NCBI RefSeq assembly: GCF_002159765.1
Contig: NZ_NFJH01000002.1
Location: 186,001 to 250,000 of the forward strand
DNA: 64,000 bases
Reading direction: 5' to 3'
Source of the DNA: Collinsella sp. An268
GTDB taxonomy: Bacteria > Actinomycetota > Coriobacteriia > Coriobacteriales > Coriobacteriaceae
Shown here: positions 1 to 8,662 of the stretch, in pieces
How positions within the stretch are numbered: position 1 is the first letter of the stretch
Layout: each line of letters begins with the position of its first letter
Position numbers and translations under genes: made by a program
Notes under the pieces: model-generated
Database searches by the model: none
Told to the model about the DNA's origin: nothing
What the model saw: only the letters and a program-made list of their open reading frames with translations

Positions 1-732
1 GGGGTACGTGCGCCCGTCGAGACCGATGTAGCCGCGCAGCACGGCGTGCGCGAGCGGGTTGCCGGGCGTCTCGACCTCCCAGTTGCGGTAGATGAAGGAC
101 TGCTCCGCCTGGGCGGCGTAGATGGAGTTCAGCATGACGCTCGTCGAGCCGGCCGTCGGGTTCTTCATGCCCACGGGCACGGTCACGCCCGAGGCGACGA
201 GGCGGTGCTCCTGGTTCTCGACGGAGCGCGCGCCCACCGCGACGTAGGACAGCAGGTCGATCAGGTACTGGAAGTTGGTGGGGTAGAGCATCTCGTCGGC
301 GGTGAACATGCCCGTCTCCTCGATGACGCGCAGGTGCATCCGACGGATGGCCTTCACGCCCTCGAGCAGGTCGTCAGGCGCCTCGGGGTCGGGGTTGTGG
401 AGGAGCCCCTTGTAGCCCGTGCCCTTGGTGCGGGGCTTGTTGGTGTAGACGCGCGGGATGATGACGATCTTCTCGCTGACCTCTTGGGCGATGGCGGCGA
501 GGCGCTCCATGTAGGCGAGGACCGAGTCCTCGCGGTCCGCCGAGCAGGGGCCGATGATGAGGAGCTTGCGCGGGTCCTCGCCCGTAAAGATGCGGGCGAC
601 CTCCGCGTCGAAGGCGGCCTTCTTCTCGACCAGGTCGGGGGAAAGCGGCATCTCCTCGCGGATGTCCTTGGGGATGGGCAGCAGGCGCTTGAACTTCATC
701 GGCATGACGGGTCCTTCGGTCGGGATTCTCAT
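1..732 (-). CDS. 3-deoxy-7-phosphoheptulonate (DAHP) synthase, partial
   Basis: Class I (AroG/AroF-like, type I-alpha) DAHP synthase, which condenses phosphoenolpyruvate and erythrose 4-phosphate in the first step of the shikimate pathway in the cytoplasm. The visible N-terminal 244 codons contain GPCS at residues 61-64 (the Cys is the metal ligand in this family), RVYTNKPRT near 94-102 and the SVENQEHR segment typical of the phosphoenolpyruvate/metal site. The start is the ATG at 732; the gene runs off the left edge without a stop. About 100 C-terminal residues of the usual ~340-350 are missing. It is the last gene before the edge of a minus-strand series. The family is clear; the paralogue (which amino acid feeds back on it) is not. 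Confidence 0.93.
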   Translation of the reverse strand, partial: MRIPTEGPVMPMKFKRLLPIPKDIREEMPLSPDLVEKKAAFDAEVARIFTGEDPRKLLIIGPCSADREDSVLAYMERLAAIAQEVSEKIVIIPRVYTNKPRTKGTGYKGLLHNPDPEAPDDLLEGVKAIRRMHLRVIEETGMFTADEMLYPTNFQYLIDLLSYVAVGARSVENQEHRLVASGVTVPVGMKNPTAGSTSVMLNSIYAAQAEQSFIYRNWEVETPGNPLAHAVLRGYIGLDGRTYP

Positions 733-749
733 GTTGGGGAGATGCTACC

Positions 750-785
750 AAAAGGCGCCCGCGGCCCGCGGGCGGGCGCGGGCGC
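750..785 (-). terminator. candidate intrinsic terminator between deacetylase and DAHP synthase genes
   Basis: Read on the minus strand, GCGCCCGC (785-778) can pair with GCGGGCGC (762-755), followed by TTTT (753-750). It would end the deacetylase transcript just upstream of the DAHP synthase start. The surrounding sequence is extremely GC-rich and the U-tract is short, so this is only moderately supported. Confidence 0.45.
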
Positions 786-837
786 GTAACCGATTTGTGA
801 CAGAGGGGCGGACCCGCGCCCGCCCCGGCTGCGGCGG

Positions 838-2097
838 CTACTCGCTCACGAGGCTCACAAAGCCGTCGAGGGTGTACTCGCCCGAGATGCGCACGCGGGG
901 GAGCGACCGCAGGTCGTCGCCCGGCGTGGCCCAGCGGTTCTCCGTGGTGAAGGCACAGAGGATCCCGGCGTCGTCCACCGCGGCGCGCGCGTCGTCGGTC
1001 ACGTCGCCATACGGGTAGGCGAGGGCCTCGTGCGTGCCGAGGACGGCCTGCGCCTGCTTGAGGTCGTCGACGATCTCGGCGCGGCTGAGGGCGCTCACGA
1101 TGCCGCCGTGGCCGATGGTGCCGCCGGCGCGGTGCATGTTGTAGCTGTGCGACTGGAACGTCACGTACGGGCTCGCGTGCGCGACGACGCGCTCGCCGGC
1201 ATCGGGCTCGCTCGCGATGATGAACGACGTCGCGGGGACCTGGTACTCCTCCAGAAGCTCGATGCCGCGGGAGAGGAAGCCCGCCTCGCCGTCGTCGAAC
1301 GTGAGCACGATGCTCTTGGCCGGGAGGCTGTGCGTGCCCGCGAGGTAGGCGCGGACTTCCTCGTAGGAGGGGAAGTAGAACTCGTTCTCGGTGAGGTAGG
1401 CGAGCTGCTCGGCGAGCTTGGTGTCGAGCAGGTAGTTGCCGTTGAGGTTCTCGGGAGGGGCGTCCGCCGTGTAGACGTAGTGGTACATGAGCACGGGGAC
1501 GCCCGTCTGCATGGTCTCCATGGTGTCGACCACGTGCACGCAGCGCTCGGCGGTGGCCGTGCCGCCGTCAGGGTCCGCCACGGTGTAGGTGACGGTGTAG
1601 TCGCCCGCCTTGGTTGTGTCCACCTCGCCCGCGGCGGTCACCTCGCTGTTCAGGATGCCGTGGACGGGGTCGGTCGCGTGCGCGCCGGCCTCGAGGTACT
1701 CCTCGCCGGTGAGCACGTAGGTGTCCGCATCGCCGTTCAGGCCGATGACGATATCGCTCTTCGCCGCGGCGGCGGAATCCGCTATCACCGCGGGGTCCGT
1801 CGGGGCGGGCGCGTCATGTCCGGCGCCCGTCACCGCGCCGATGAGGGCTCCCGCCAAGGTGACGACGCCCCAGAGCGCGATGCCGATGACGGCGAGGGCG
1901 GCGAGCCCCCACAGCCAGGGCACCTGGCGTCGCCGGAGCGCTGCCGGGTGCCGGGGCGGGCGCGCGGTGCGCGTGCGCGGTGTGCGTGCCGGCTGCCGCA
2001 CGGCCCGGCCGCGCGGCTCGACGCGCCGCGGATGGGGGCGCTGCCCCGCCCCCGCGTATCGATTCGATCCCGTCCTCGGCCGTCGCTCTTGATGCAT
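838..2097 (-). CDS. membrane-anchored polysaccharide deacetylase with Ig-like domain
   Basis: Predicted cell-surface carbohydrate esterase of the NodB/CE4 family (419 aa), likely acting on peptidoglycan or another cell-wall glycan. Order of parts: an Arg/Pro-rich cytoplasmic tail (1-60), one membrane segment (about 61-90), a beta-sandwich resembling bacterial Ig-like repeats (about 115-192), then the NodB domain (200-419). Catalytic motifs are visible: LTFDDG at 265-270 (base and metal Asp), HSYNMH at 317-322 (H-x4-H metal site) and YPYG near 361-364. The start ATG at 2097 has a GAGGGGAAG ribosome site. Substrate is not determined by sequence. Confidence 0.88.
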   Translation of the reverse strand: MHQERRPRTGSNRYAGAGQRPHPRRVEPRGRAVRQPARTPRTRTARPPRHPAALRRRQVPWLWGLAALAVIGIALWGVVTLAGALIGAVTGAGHDAPAPTDPAVIADSAAAAKSDIVIGLNGDADTYVLTGEEYLEAGAHATDPVHGILNSEVTAAGEVDTTKAGDYTVTYTVADPDGGTATAERCVHVVDTMETMQTGVPVLMYHYVYTADAPPENLNGNYLLDTKLAEQLAYLTENEFYFPSYEEVRAYLAGTHSLPAKSIVLTFDDGEAGFLSRGIELLEEYQVPATSFIIASEPDAGERVVAHASPYVTFQSHSYNMHRAGGTIGHGGIVSALSRAEIVDDLKQAQAVLGTHEALAYPYGDVTDDARAAVDDAGILCAFTTENRWATPGDDLRSLPRVRISGEYTLDGFVSLVSE

Positions 2098-2157
2098 GAC
2101 GCTTCCCCTCGTCTCGCTTCCGTGCCCGCCGCGTCTTCGCGGAGGTGTCCATGCTGC

Positions 2158-3129
2158 CTATTTGGCAAACATGTTCTTAAGATTGAATTCGGCCTGCACG
2201 GTCCGGAGCATCAGGTCCGTGTCGTCGAGGCCGAGGTGGCGCTCCGCCTCGCCGGCGTCGAGCGTGCCGCGGCGGCGCGCCCAGTTCTCTAGGCTCGCGG
2301 GTGCGGACTCGCGCGGCAGCGATTGGACCTCGTTATCGAGTTTGCGGCAGATGTCGCGCGAGTCGACGACCACGATCTTGCCCGCGCGCCTGGCCTCGGC
2401 GTACCCATCGAGGTGCAGCTTGAACCACGAGTCCTCGAACGCGGCGTTGTGCGCCATGATGGGGTAGCGCTTCATGAGCTTCAGGAGCTTGGCCTGCAGC
2501 TTCTTGTCCTCGCGGAAGGGCGTCCTGCCCTCGATGTCCGCCCACTGGATGTGGTGGATGTGCTCGAGCGGCACGCCGGTCTCCTTGTACGGGTCCTCGG
2601 GGATGCCGAAGTACGCGGCCTCGCCGTCGCGCGGGACCGCGTCGCTGGTGAGGTCCATGAGCTCCCAGCCGGCGTTTAAGATGTAGCCGCGCTCGGGGGC
2701 GGTGCCGGTCGTCTCGATGTCGATGCCGAGGACGGTGCCCTTGATGGGCTTGCGCACGTAGGCGACGGCGTAGGCGTTGCGGTCGCCGCGCACCTCGCGC
2801 GCCACGGCCGATGCGGCGCGCTTCTGCAGGGCGCCGATGCCCGCGCACAGGTCCTCGTCGGTGAGGCCGCGGGCAAGGAAGCTGCTCGAGAGGTTGCGCA
2901 GGCGCGTCTCGCCGATGGCGTCGCAGACGGCGCGGTTGCGGTCCCCGAGCTCGCGCACGAGGTCGTAGGAGAACGGCTCCTCGGCAGCGCCGCGCCATTC
3001 GGTGTCGAGCGTCTTCATGGCGTCCTCGCCCTTCAGGCGCTCCGCCTCCATCACCTCGTAGCCGCTGCCAAAGATGAGTTCGGGAAAGTAATACGAGTTG
3101 GCGTAATCGAGTGCTTCCTGGACCTTCAC
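2158..3129 (-). CDS. DEDDh-type 3'-5' exonuclease
   Basis: Exonuclease of the RNase T/DNA polymerase III epsilon fold (323 aa). The nuclease domain lies in the C-terminal 190 residues: GIDIETTG at 135-142 (Exo I, the Asp and Glu), HNAAFED at 227-233 (Exo II), and HLGLDDTD at 298-305 (Exo III, H and D). The N-terminal ~125 residues are unlike the catalytic core and may bind a partner or nucleic acid. GTG start at 3129 is preceded by GAGGAGACCCC, which decides the start. The gene stands alone, 60 bp upstream of the deacetylase on the same strand. Whether it acts on DNA or RNA cannot be told. Confidence 0.85.
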   Translation of the reverse strand: MKVQEALDYANSYYFPELIFGSGYEVMEAERLKGEDAMKTLDTEWRGAAEEPFSYDLVRELGDRNRAVCDAIGETRLRNLSSSFLARGLTDEDLCAGIGALQKRAASAVAREVRGDRNAYAVAYVRKPIKGTVLGIDIETTGTAPERGYILNAGWELMDLTSDAVPRDGEAAYFGIPEDPYKETGVPLEHIHHIQWADIEGRTPFREDKKLQAKLLKLMKRYPIMAHNAAFEDSWFKLHLDGYAEARRAGKIVVVDSRDICRKLDNEVQSLPRESAPASLENWARRRGTLDAGEAERHLGLDDTDLMLRTVQAEFNLKNMFAK

Positions 3130-3302
3130 GGGGTCTCCTCTCGGTTCTGCGCCTGTGTGCGGCGCGTGCGTATGTTTGCTATATGAAACTCCTGTAGTAC
3201 CATACCGTGACCGGCCCCTGTTCGCACCCGCCGGGGTAGGAAGGGTATGAACCTTTCACAACGCACCATGATAGAAGATTGCGCGCGAGGAGAATGAGCG
3301 TA

Positions 3303-4388
3303 ATGGATTTGTTCTGGCATGTCATCGAGCACAGCGTGGAGGACACGCTGCCGCTCGTCCCGTTTCTGTTCCTGACCTATCTGGCCCTCGAGCTGCTCGA
3401 GCACGCCGCCGGCACGCGCGCCGGGGCGCTCGTCCGCAGCGCCGGCGCCGCCGGTCCCGTGGTGGGCGCCCTGTTGGGCATCGTGCCCCAGTGCGGCTTC
3501 TCGGCCATGGGCGCGACGCTCTACGCTGGGCGCGTCATCACGCTCGGCACGCTCATCGCGGTCTTTCTCTCCACATCGGACGAGATGCTGCCGCTGCTCG
3601 TCGCCGAGCAGGTGGACGCGGGCCTTGTCGCCACGGTCCTTCTGACCAAGGCGGCCGTCGCGGCCGTGGTGGGCCTTGCGGCCGACGCCTGCGTGCGGGC
3701 GCTGCGCAACAACCCGCGGGCGCATGCCCTCGTGCGCCGCGGCGTGCACGGTGCGGCCGTGTCCGCCGCCCCCGACCTTATCGACGAGCTCGCCGAGGCG
3801 GGCGAGGGCACGGCGCACATCCATCGTCTCTGCGAGCGCGACCATTGCGGCTGCGACGATGACGGGGAGCCGGACGTCGGGCGCGCCGCGGTGGAGGGCC
3901 CGGCCCATCCCGAGGCCGACGGGCGCGCCGCCGCGCCGGGCGGGCAGGCTGCAGGCGGGCACGCGCACCGCAATCGTCATCACCATCATGCAGGGCCCCT
4001 CGCCATCGTTCGGAGCGCGCTCTCGCACACGGTGCAGGTGACGCTCTTCATCTTTCTCGTCACGCTCGCCTTGGTCGCGGTGCTCGAGGGTGCGGGCGAG
4101 GAGGCGCTCGCGGGCTTCCTCGCGGGCAACGAGACGCTCGCCGTCTTCGCCTCGGCCCTCGTCGGCCTCATTCCCAACTGCGCGGCGAGCGTGGTCGTGA
4201 CGCAGCTCTATCTCGAGGGCGTCCTCTCGTTCAGCGCGATGATCGCCGGGACGCTCGTGGGCGCGGGCACGGGTTTTCTCGTGCTCTTCCGCACCAACCG
4301 GAGCCTGCGCGAGAACCTCGTCATCCTCGCGCTCCTCTACCTCGTCGGCGCCGTCGCGGGGCTTGCCCTCATGGCGCTGGGCCTGTAG
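3303..4388 (+). CDS. polytopic permease, putative manganese/arsenic-type transporter (ArsP_2-like)
   Basis: Integral membrane protein of about 361 aa with two hydrophobic halves, each carrying a G-(I/L)-(V/I)-P-x-C motif (GIVPQCGFSAMG in the first, GLIPNCAASVVV in the second), the internal duplication seen in the family annotated 'putative manganese transporter' or arsenic efflux ArsP_2. Between the halves is a soluble loop very rich in His, Cys and Asp (HIHRLC, DHCGCDDD, HAHRNRHHHH), a plausible metal-binding loop. I chose ATG 3303 because GAGGAG ends 10 bases upstream; a TTG at 3279 and an ATG at 3294 are also in frame. Substrate is an inference. Confidence 0.75.
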   Translation: MDLFWHVIEHSVEDTLPLVPFLFLTYLALELLEHAAGTRAGALVRSAGAAGPVVGALLGIVPQCGFSAMGATLYAGRVITLGTLIAVFLSTSDEMLPLLVAEQVDAGLVATVLLTKAAVAAVVGLAADACVRALRNNPRAHALVRRGVHGAAVSAAPDLIDELAEAGEGTAHIHRLCERDHCGCDDDGEPDVGRAAVEGPAHPEADGRAAAPGGQAAGGHAHRNRHHHHAGPLAIVRSALSHTVQVTLFIFLVTLALVAVLEGAGEEALAGFLAGNETLAVFASALVGLIPNCAASVVVTQLYLEGVLSFSAMIAGTLVGAGTGFLVLFRTNRSLRENLVILALLYLVGAVAGLALMALGL

Positions 4389-4626
4389 GGCGTCTGCGCG
4401 CAATGCGTCCGCACGCGTTGGATCCGGTCCAGCTTACCGTTTGCGACATGCGCGTTTGCGCACGTCGTCGCCTAAAACCTCATATCTGTCGCCCTGAATG
4501 ACCCACGGCTCGTCCCGCGCAACCTTTACGCAAGCGGTGCGAGCCGTGACGCTCCTTTTACGCAGTCGTGACATGCGAGCCTCACCATGGCGAGTGTTTG
4601 AACGTGTGAAAGGAGATTCGAGACCC

Positions 4627-5430
4627 ATGCTGAACGACTGCTCCATGACGCAGGTTGCGGCTGGCATCGCAGGCTGCCTTGGAATCGAGCCGCCTGTCGA
4701 CGCCGAGCGCGCCTATCCGCTTGTGGGCGATCTCATGCGCGCTCGCGGCGTCGAGCGCGTCGAGCGCGCGCTGCTCTTCTGCCCCGACGCGGTGGCACTG
4801 TGGCTCTACCAGCGCTACACCTCCTGGTACGCGCCCGTGCTCGCCGAGGCGCCCGTGGCGCTGCCCGTGCGCACCATGCTTCCCTCCGTCACCCCGGTCT
4901 GCTTCGGCACCATGTTCACGGGCGTGACCCCGTACGTGCACGGTATCGAGTGCTACGACAAGCACATTCTCGCCCAGGACTCGCTCTTCGACGCGCTTGT
5001 GCGCGCCGGTAAGCGCGTGGCCCTCGTGGCGGTCGCCGACTCGAGCTTCGACATCCTCTTCTCCGACCGTGCGATCGACCGGTTCATCCTGCCCTACGAC
5101 GGAGATGTCAACGCAAAGGCGCGCGAGCTCATCGAGGCCGACGAGCACGATGTCGTCGTGGTCTACAACCAGGAGTTCGACGATGTGATGCACGCCACCT
5201 ACCCCGAGTCCAAGCGCGCCCTCGAGGCGCTCGAGCACCACATCACCGCTTTCGGCGAGCTCGCCGGACTCGCCCGCACTGCGTGGGCCCATCACGACCG
5301 CATGGTGGCGTGGCTGCCCGACCACGGTGTCCACATCGCCGACAACGGCCACGGCCAGCACGGCTCTGACCGTGAGGATGATCTCAACACCCTGCACTTC
5401 TACGGGTTTGCCCCGGCGGCCCGGGCCTAG
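4627..5430 (+). CDS. alkaline-phosphatase-superfamily enzyme (phosphodiesterase/pyrophosphatase-like)
   Basis: 267-aa protein with the type I phosphodiesterase/nucleotide pyrophosphatase pattern: an early Asp (LLFCPDA), the PSVTPVCFGTMFTGVTP segment with the Thr/Ser nucleophile region and the PYVHGI continuation, then FDDVMH and PDHG plus GHGQHG, which supply the Asp and His metal ligands of this superfamily. No signal peptide is visible, so it should be cytoplasmic. Start ATG 4627 follows GAAAGGAGA; upstream in-frame starts lack a site. It lies 28 bp before the ATPase gene of an ABC importer and is probably its first operon member, suggesting that the imported solute carries a phosphate ester. 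Exact substrate unknown. Confidence 0.75.
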   Translation: MLNDCSMTQVAAGIAGCLGIEPPVDAERAYPLVGDLMRARGVERVERALLFCPDAVALWLYQRYTSWYAPVLAEAPVALPVRTMLPSVTPVCFGTMFTGVTPYVHGIECYDKHILAQDSLFDALVRAGKRVALVAVADSSFDILFSDRAIDRFILPYDGDVNAKARELIEADEHDVVVVYNQEFDDVMHATYPESKRALEALEHHITAFGELAGLARTAWAHHDRMVAWLPDHGVHIADNGHGQHGSDREDDLNTLHFYGFAPAARA

Positions 5431-5458
5431 ACGCCAAGCACGCACAGAGGAGATGGTT

Positions 5459-6634
5459 ATGGCAAAGATCGTATGCAAGGACCTCAAGAAGAGCTATGAC
5501 GGCAAGACCGAGGTGCTTGCCGGCATCAATCTCGAGATTCAGGAAGGCGAGTTCTTCATCCTCGTCGGCCCCTCGGGTTGCGGCAAGTCGACGCTTCTGC
5601 GCATCATCGCCGGCCTCGAGGGCGTGAGCGCCGGCGAGCTCATCATGGACGGTCAGCTCGCCAACGAGATGCTCCCCAAGGACCGCAACCTCACCATGGT
5701 GTTCCAGAGCTACGCGCTCTATCCGCACCTGTCGGTCCGCGACAACATCCTCTTCGGCCTCGACGTCAAGAAGGTCGCCAAGGACGAGCAGGAGCGCCGT
5801 CTCGCCGAGGCCGCTGAGCTCCTGGGCCTCACCGACTACCTCGACCGCAAGCCGCGCGCTCTCTCCGGCGGCCAGCGCCAGCGCGTCGCGCTCGCCCGCA
5901 GCGTCTGCAGCCAGGCGCCGCTGTGCCTCATGGACGAGCCGCTTTCCAACCTCGACGCCAAGCTCCGCGCCTCCATGCGCGTCGAGATTCGCCGTCTGCA
6001 GCAGCGCCTCGGGCTCACCGTGGTCTACGTCACGCACGACCAGGTCGAGGCCATGACCATGGGCGACCGCATCGCGGTGCTCTCCAACGGGCGCATTCAG
6101 CAGCTCGGTACCCCGCTCGAGCTCTACAATCACCCCGCCAACGAGTTTGTGGCGACCTTCATCGGCACGCCGCAGATGAACATGGCTATCGCCGAGGTCC
6201 AGCCCGAGGGGCTCGTCCTCAACGACGACGTGGTGGTGCCGCTTTCCGCCGAGGACCGCGCCAAGCACCCCGCCGGTACTCGCTGGAAGGTGGGCTTCCG
6301 TCCCGAGCAGGTCTACCCGGCCACGGCCACGAGCGTGCACCAGGTCGACGTTTCCGTGGTGAGCTCCGAGATGATGGGCAACGAGACCCTCATCTTCTTC
6401 AACGTGGGCACGAAGCTCTTCACCGCGCGCTGGCAGGGCCAGCACCGCGTGGAGATAGGCGCTACGCTCCGCGTGAGCCTCGACCCGCGGTACGCACACT
6501 TCTTTGACGTCAACACCGGGGCGCTCGTGCATGCGGCCGAGGATCTCGACGAGCAGGGTGCGCGCAGCACCTCCGTGGTGGATGAGTCGCTCGCCGCCCG
6601 TATGGAGGCGGCGCCGGCCGCCCCGATGGCGTAA
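5459..6634 (+). CDS. ABC importer ATP-binding protein (MalK/UgpC/MsmK type)
   Basis: 391-aa ATPase energising a carbohydrate-type (CUT1) importer. Walker A GPSGCGKST at 37-45, Q-loop Q83, signature LSGGQ at 135-139, Walker B LCLMDE at 155-160, H-loop His193; the C-terminal ~150 residues form the TOBE-type regulatory domain usual in the MalK/UgpC group. ATG 5459 is chosen because GAGGAG ends six bases upstream; an ATG six bases earlier is possible. Followed 13 bp later by the first permease. Members of this group can serve several importers, so the ATPase alone does not fix the substrate. Confidence 0.93.
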   Translation: MAKIVCKDLKKSYDGKTEVLAGINLEIQEGEFFILVGPSGCGKSTLLRIIAGLEGVSAGELIMDGQLANEMLPKDRNLTMVFQSYALYPHLSVRDNILFGLDVKKVAKDEQERRLAEAAELLGLTDYLDRKPRALSGGQRQRVALARSVCSQAPLCLMDEPLSNLDAKLRASMRVEIRRLQQRLGLTVVYVTHDQVEAMTMGDRIAVLSNGRIQQLGTPLELYNHPANEFVATFIGTPQMNMAIAEVQPEGLVLNDDVVVPLSAEDRAKHPAGTRWKVGFRPEQVYPATATSVHQVDVSVVSSEMMGNETLIFFNVGTKLFTARWQGQHRVEIGATLRVSLDPRYAHFFDVNTGALVHAAEDLDEQGARSTSVVDESLAARMEAAPAAPMA

Positions 6635-6647
6635 GGGGGTGGCGCAC

Positions 6648-7601
6648 ATGGCTTTGCGTTCCAAGCGCTCCCTGGCGGGCGCGGAGGCTGCCGGCGCCGC
6701 TGCGGTTGCGGTGCCCCCCAAGGAGGCGCCCGGCGGCAAGCGCTCGCTCGCCGGTTGGGTCTACCTGCTGCCGTCGATCGCCATCTTCGCGATCTTTGTC
6801 ATCTACCCGTTCGCCCGCACGATCATCACGAGCTTCTTCGCCACCACTCCGGCGGGCGGGCTGACCCAGTTCATCGGGTTGTCGAACTTCATCACGCTCT
6901 TCACCGACCCGCTCTACACCCAGGCGATCGCCAACACACTCATCTACGTGGTGCTCACGGTGCCCCTGACCATTGTGATCGCCCTGCTCCTCGCGGTTCT
7001 CACCGCGCAGGACCTGCCGGGCATGGGCATCTTCCGCACGATCTTCTCGGCCACCATGGGTATCTCCGTCGCCGCGGCCGCGGTTTTCTGGAACCTTCTG
7101 TTCAACGCCAACTCCGGCGTGCTCAACCGCATCATCGAGTTCTTTGGCGGTGAGGGCGTGGGCTGGCTCATCGACCAGAACTTCGCGCTCGTGTCGGTCT
7201 CGATCATCTCGATCTGGATGAACCTCGGCATGGCCTACCTGATCCTGCTCGGGGCGATCAAGAGCATCGACGGTTCGTATTACGAGAGCGTCGAGATCGT
7301 GGGCGGCGGGTTCTGGTATCGCCTCCGCCGGGTCACGGTGCCGCTTATCTCGCCGTCGCTGTTCTTCGTGCTGACCATCACCGTCATCGGGGCGTTCCAG
7401 TCCTTCGGCCTTATCGACATGCTCACGCAAGGCGGACCCAACAACGCCACGGTGCTGCTCATCTACCGTCTCTACCGCGATGCGTTCGTGAACTTCCGCA
7501 TCGGGTCGGCGTCCGCCCAGGGCGTGATCCTCTTTGTGGTGATCTTTGTTATCTCCTACATCCAGACCAAGCTTACCGAGGACAAGGTGACCTACCAATG
7601 A
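6648..7601 (+). CDS. ABC importer permease 1 (MalF/UgpA type)
   Basis: 317-aa inner-membrane permease with about six transmembrane segments. The cytoplasmic coupling motif near E-x-x-x-x-G (VEIVGGGFWYRLRRVTVPLISPSL) is of the EAA type of sugar permeases. A poorly conserved, Ala-rich N-terminal tail (first ~35 residues) precedes the first membrane helix. Start ATG 6648 follows a GGGGGTGG ribosome site. Its TGA overlaps the ATG of the next permease (ATGA), so the two are translationally coupled. Confidence 0.92.
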   Translation: MALRSKRSLAGAEAAGAAAVAVPPKEAPGGKRSLAGWVYLLPSIAIFAIFVIYPFARTIITSFFATTPAGGLTQFIGLSNFITLFTDPLYTQAIANTLIYVVLTVPLTIVIALLLAVLTAQDLPGMGIFRTIFSATMGISVAAAAVFWNLLFNANSGVLNRIIEFFGGEGVGWLIDQNFALVSVSIISIWMNLGMAYLILLGAIKSIDGSYYESVEIVGGGFWYRLRRVTVPLISPSLFFVLTITVIGAFQSFGLIDMLTQGGPNNATVLLIYRLYRDAFVNFRIGSASAQGVILFVVIFVISYIQTKLTEDKVTYQ

Positions 7602-8464
7602 TGCCCTTCTCCAAGAAATCGTCCGGTCGTGTGGCGGGCTCCGGTCTGCGCACGAGTAAGTCCGGGCTCGTTGCGACCTACGCGGTCTTGACCATCGCTG
7701 CCGTGGCGATTGGCTTTCCCATCCTGTTTTCCATCTCGCTGTCGTTCACCCCGCTCGAGGACATCATCAACGGCGTTTTTATCCCCACGTCGCTGTTTCT
7801 CGACAACTACGTGAACGCCTTCGAGGCGCAGCCCTTCGCGCAGTTCATCGTCAACTCCGTGGTCGTGGGCGTGGCCGGCACGGCGCTGCAGATCCTCTTC
7901 TCCATGCTCGCTGCCTATGCGCTCGTGTTCATCCCCTTTGGCGGTAAGCGCATCATCTTCCTTATCATCATGGCGACGATGATGATTCCCGCCGAGGTCC
8001 TCGTGGTCACGAACTTCCAGACCATCCGCGCCATGGGCCTCATCGACACCTACGCCGGCCTCATCCTGCCCGGCGTGGCCACCACGTTTGGCATCTTCCT
8101 CTACCGGCAGAACATGATGCAGATTCCCTCCGAGCTCAAGGAGGCAGCGGACGTGGCGGGGCTTTCCCGCTTCCAGTTCTTCGTCCGCGTGGTGGTGCCC
8201 ATGGTCATGAACACCACGGTGACGCTTGCAATCTACTTCTTCCTGGTGACGTGGAACGCCTACCTGTGGCCGCTCGTCTCCACCACCAACAACACGGCGC
8301 GTACGGTGCAGATTGGCCTGCGTACCTTAAACAGCTCCGAGGGTCTCTCCGACTTTGGCATGATGGCTGCCGGCGCCGTGATCACGTCCATCCCCACGCT
8401 CCTGCTCATCTTCTTTGGCCAGAAGCGCCTGCAGGAGGGCATGACCAAGGGCGCGCTCAAGTAG
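7598..8464 (+). CDS. ABC importer permease 2 (MalG/UgpE type)
   Basis: 288-aa partner permease with six predicted membrane helices. The EAA loop reads KEAADVAGLSRFQFFVRVVVPMV (written here in two overlapping parts: KEAADVAGLSRF and FQFFVRVVVPMV), matching the CUT1 permease consensus. It starts by a four-base overlap with the upstream permease gene. It ends 198 bp before the binding-protein gene, with a GC-rich stem-loop between them. Confidence 0.92.
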   Translation: MMPFSKKSSGRVAGSGLRTSKSGLVATYAVLTIAAVAIGFPILFSISLSFTPLEDIINGVFIPTSLFLDNYVNAFEAQPFAQFIVNSVVVGVAGTALQILFSMLAAYALVFIPFGGKRIIFLIIMATMMIPAEVLVVTNFQTIRAMGLIDTYAGLILPGVATTFGIFLYRQNMMQIPSELKEAADVAGLSRFQFFVRVVVPMVMNTTVTLAIYFFLVTWNAYLWPLVSTTNNTARTVQIGLRTLNSSEGLSDFGMMAAGAVITSIPTLLLIFFGQKRLQEGMTKGALK

Positions 8465-8543
8465 CGCCTGTCCGCTCCGCTCCGCGCAGCTCGTTACCAC
8501 GCGTCGCGCGGCTCGTTGCCCCGTGCCTTGCGGCTCTTCGTTG

Positions 8544-8588
8544 GCTGCGCGCGGTACCCGCTATCGGGTGTGCGCAGCGCCCCGTTTT
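8544..8588 (+). terminator. imperfect stem-loop with short T-run between permease and binding-protein genes
   Basis: GCTGCGC (8544-8550) pairs with GCGCAGC (8572-8578) and CCCG with CGGG inside; TTTT follows at 8585-8588. It may be a partial terminator or an mRNA-stability hairpin that lets the solute-binding protein be made at a different level from the membrane parts. Function is an inference. Confidence 0.4.
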
Positions 8589-8662
8589 GCTACCCGGTGC
8601 GTATACGCACGGTAGATAGTCCGGTTTAGACCCCAATTGTTGGTAACACGAAAGGAAACCCC

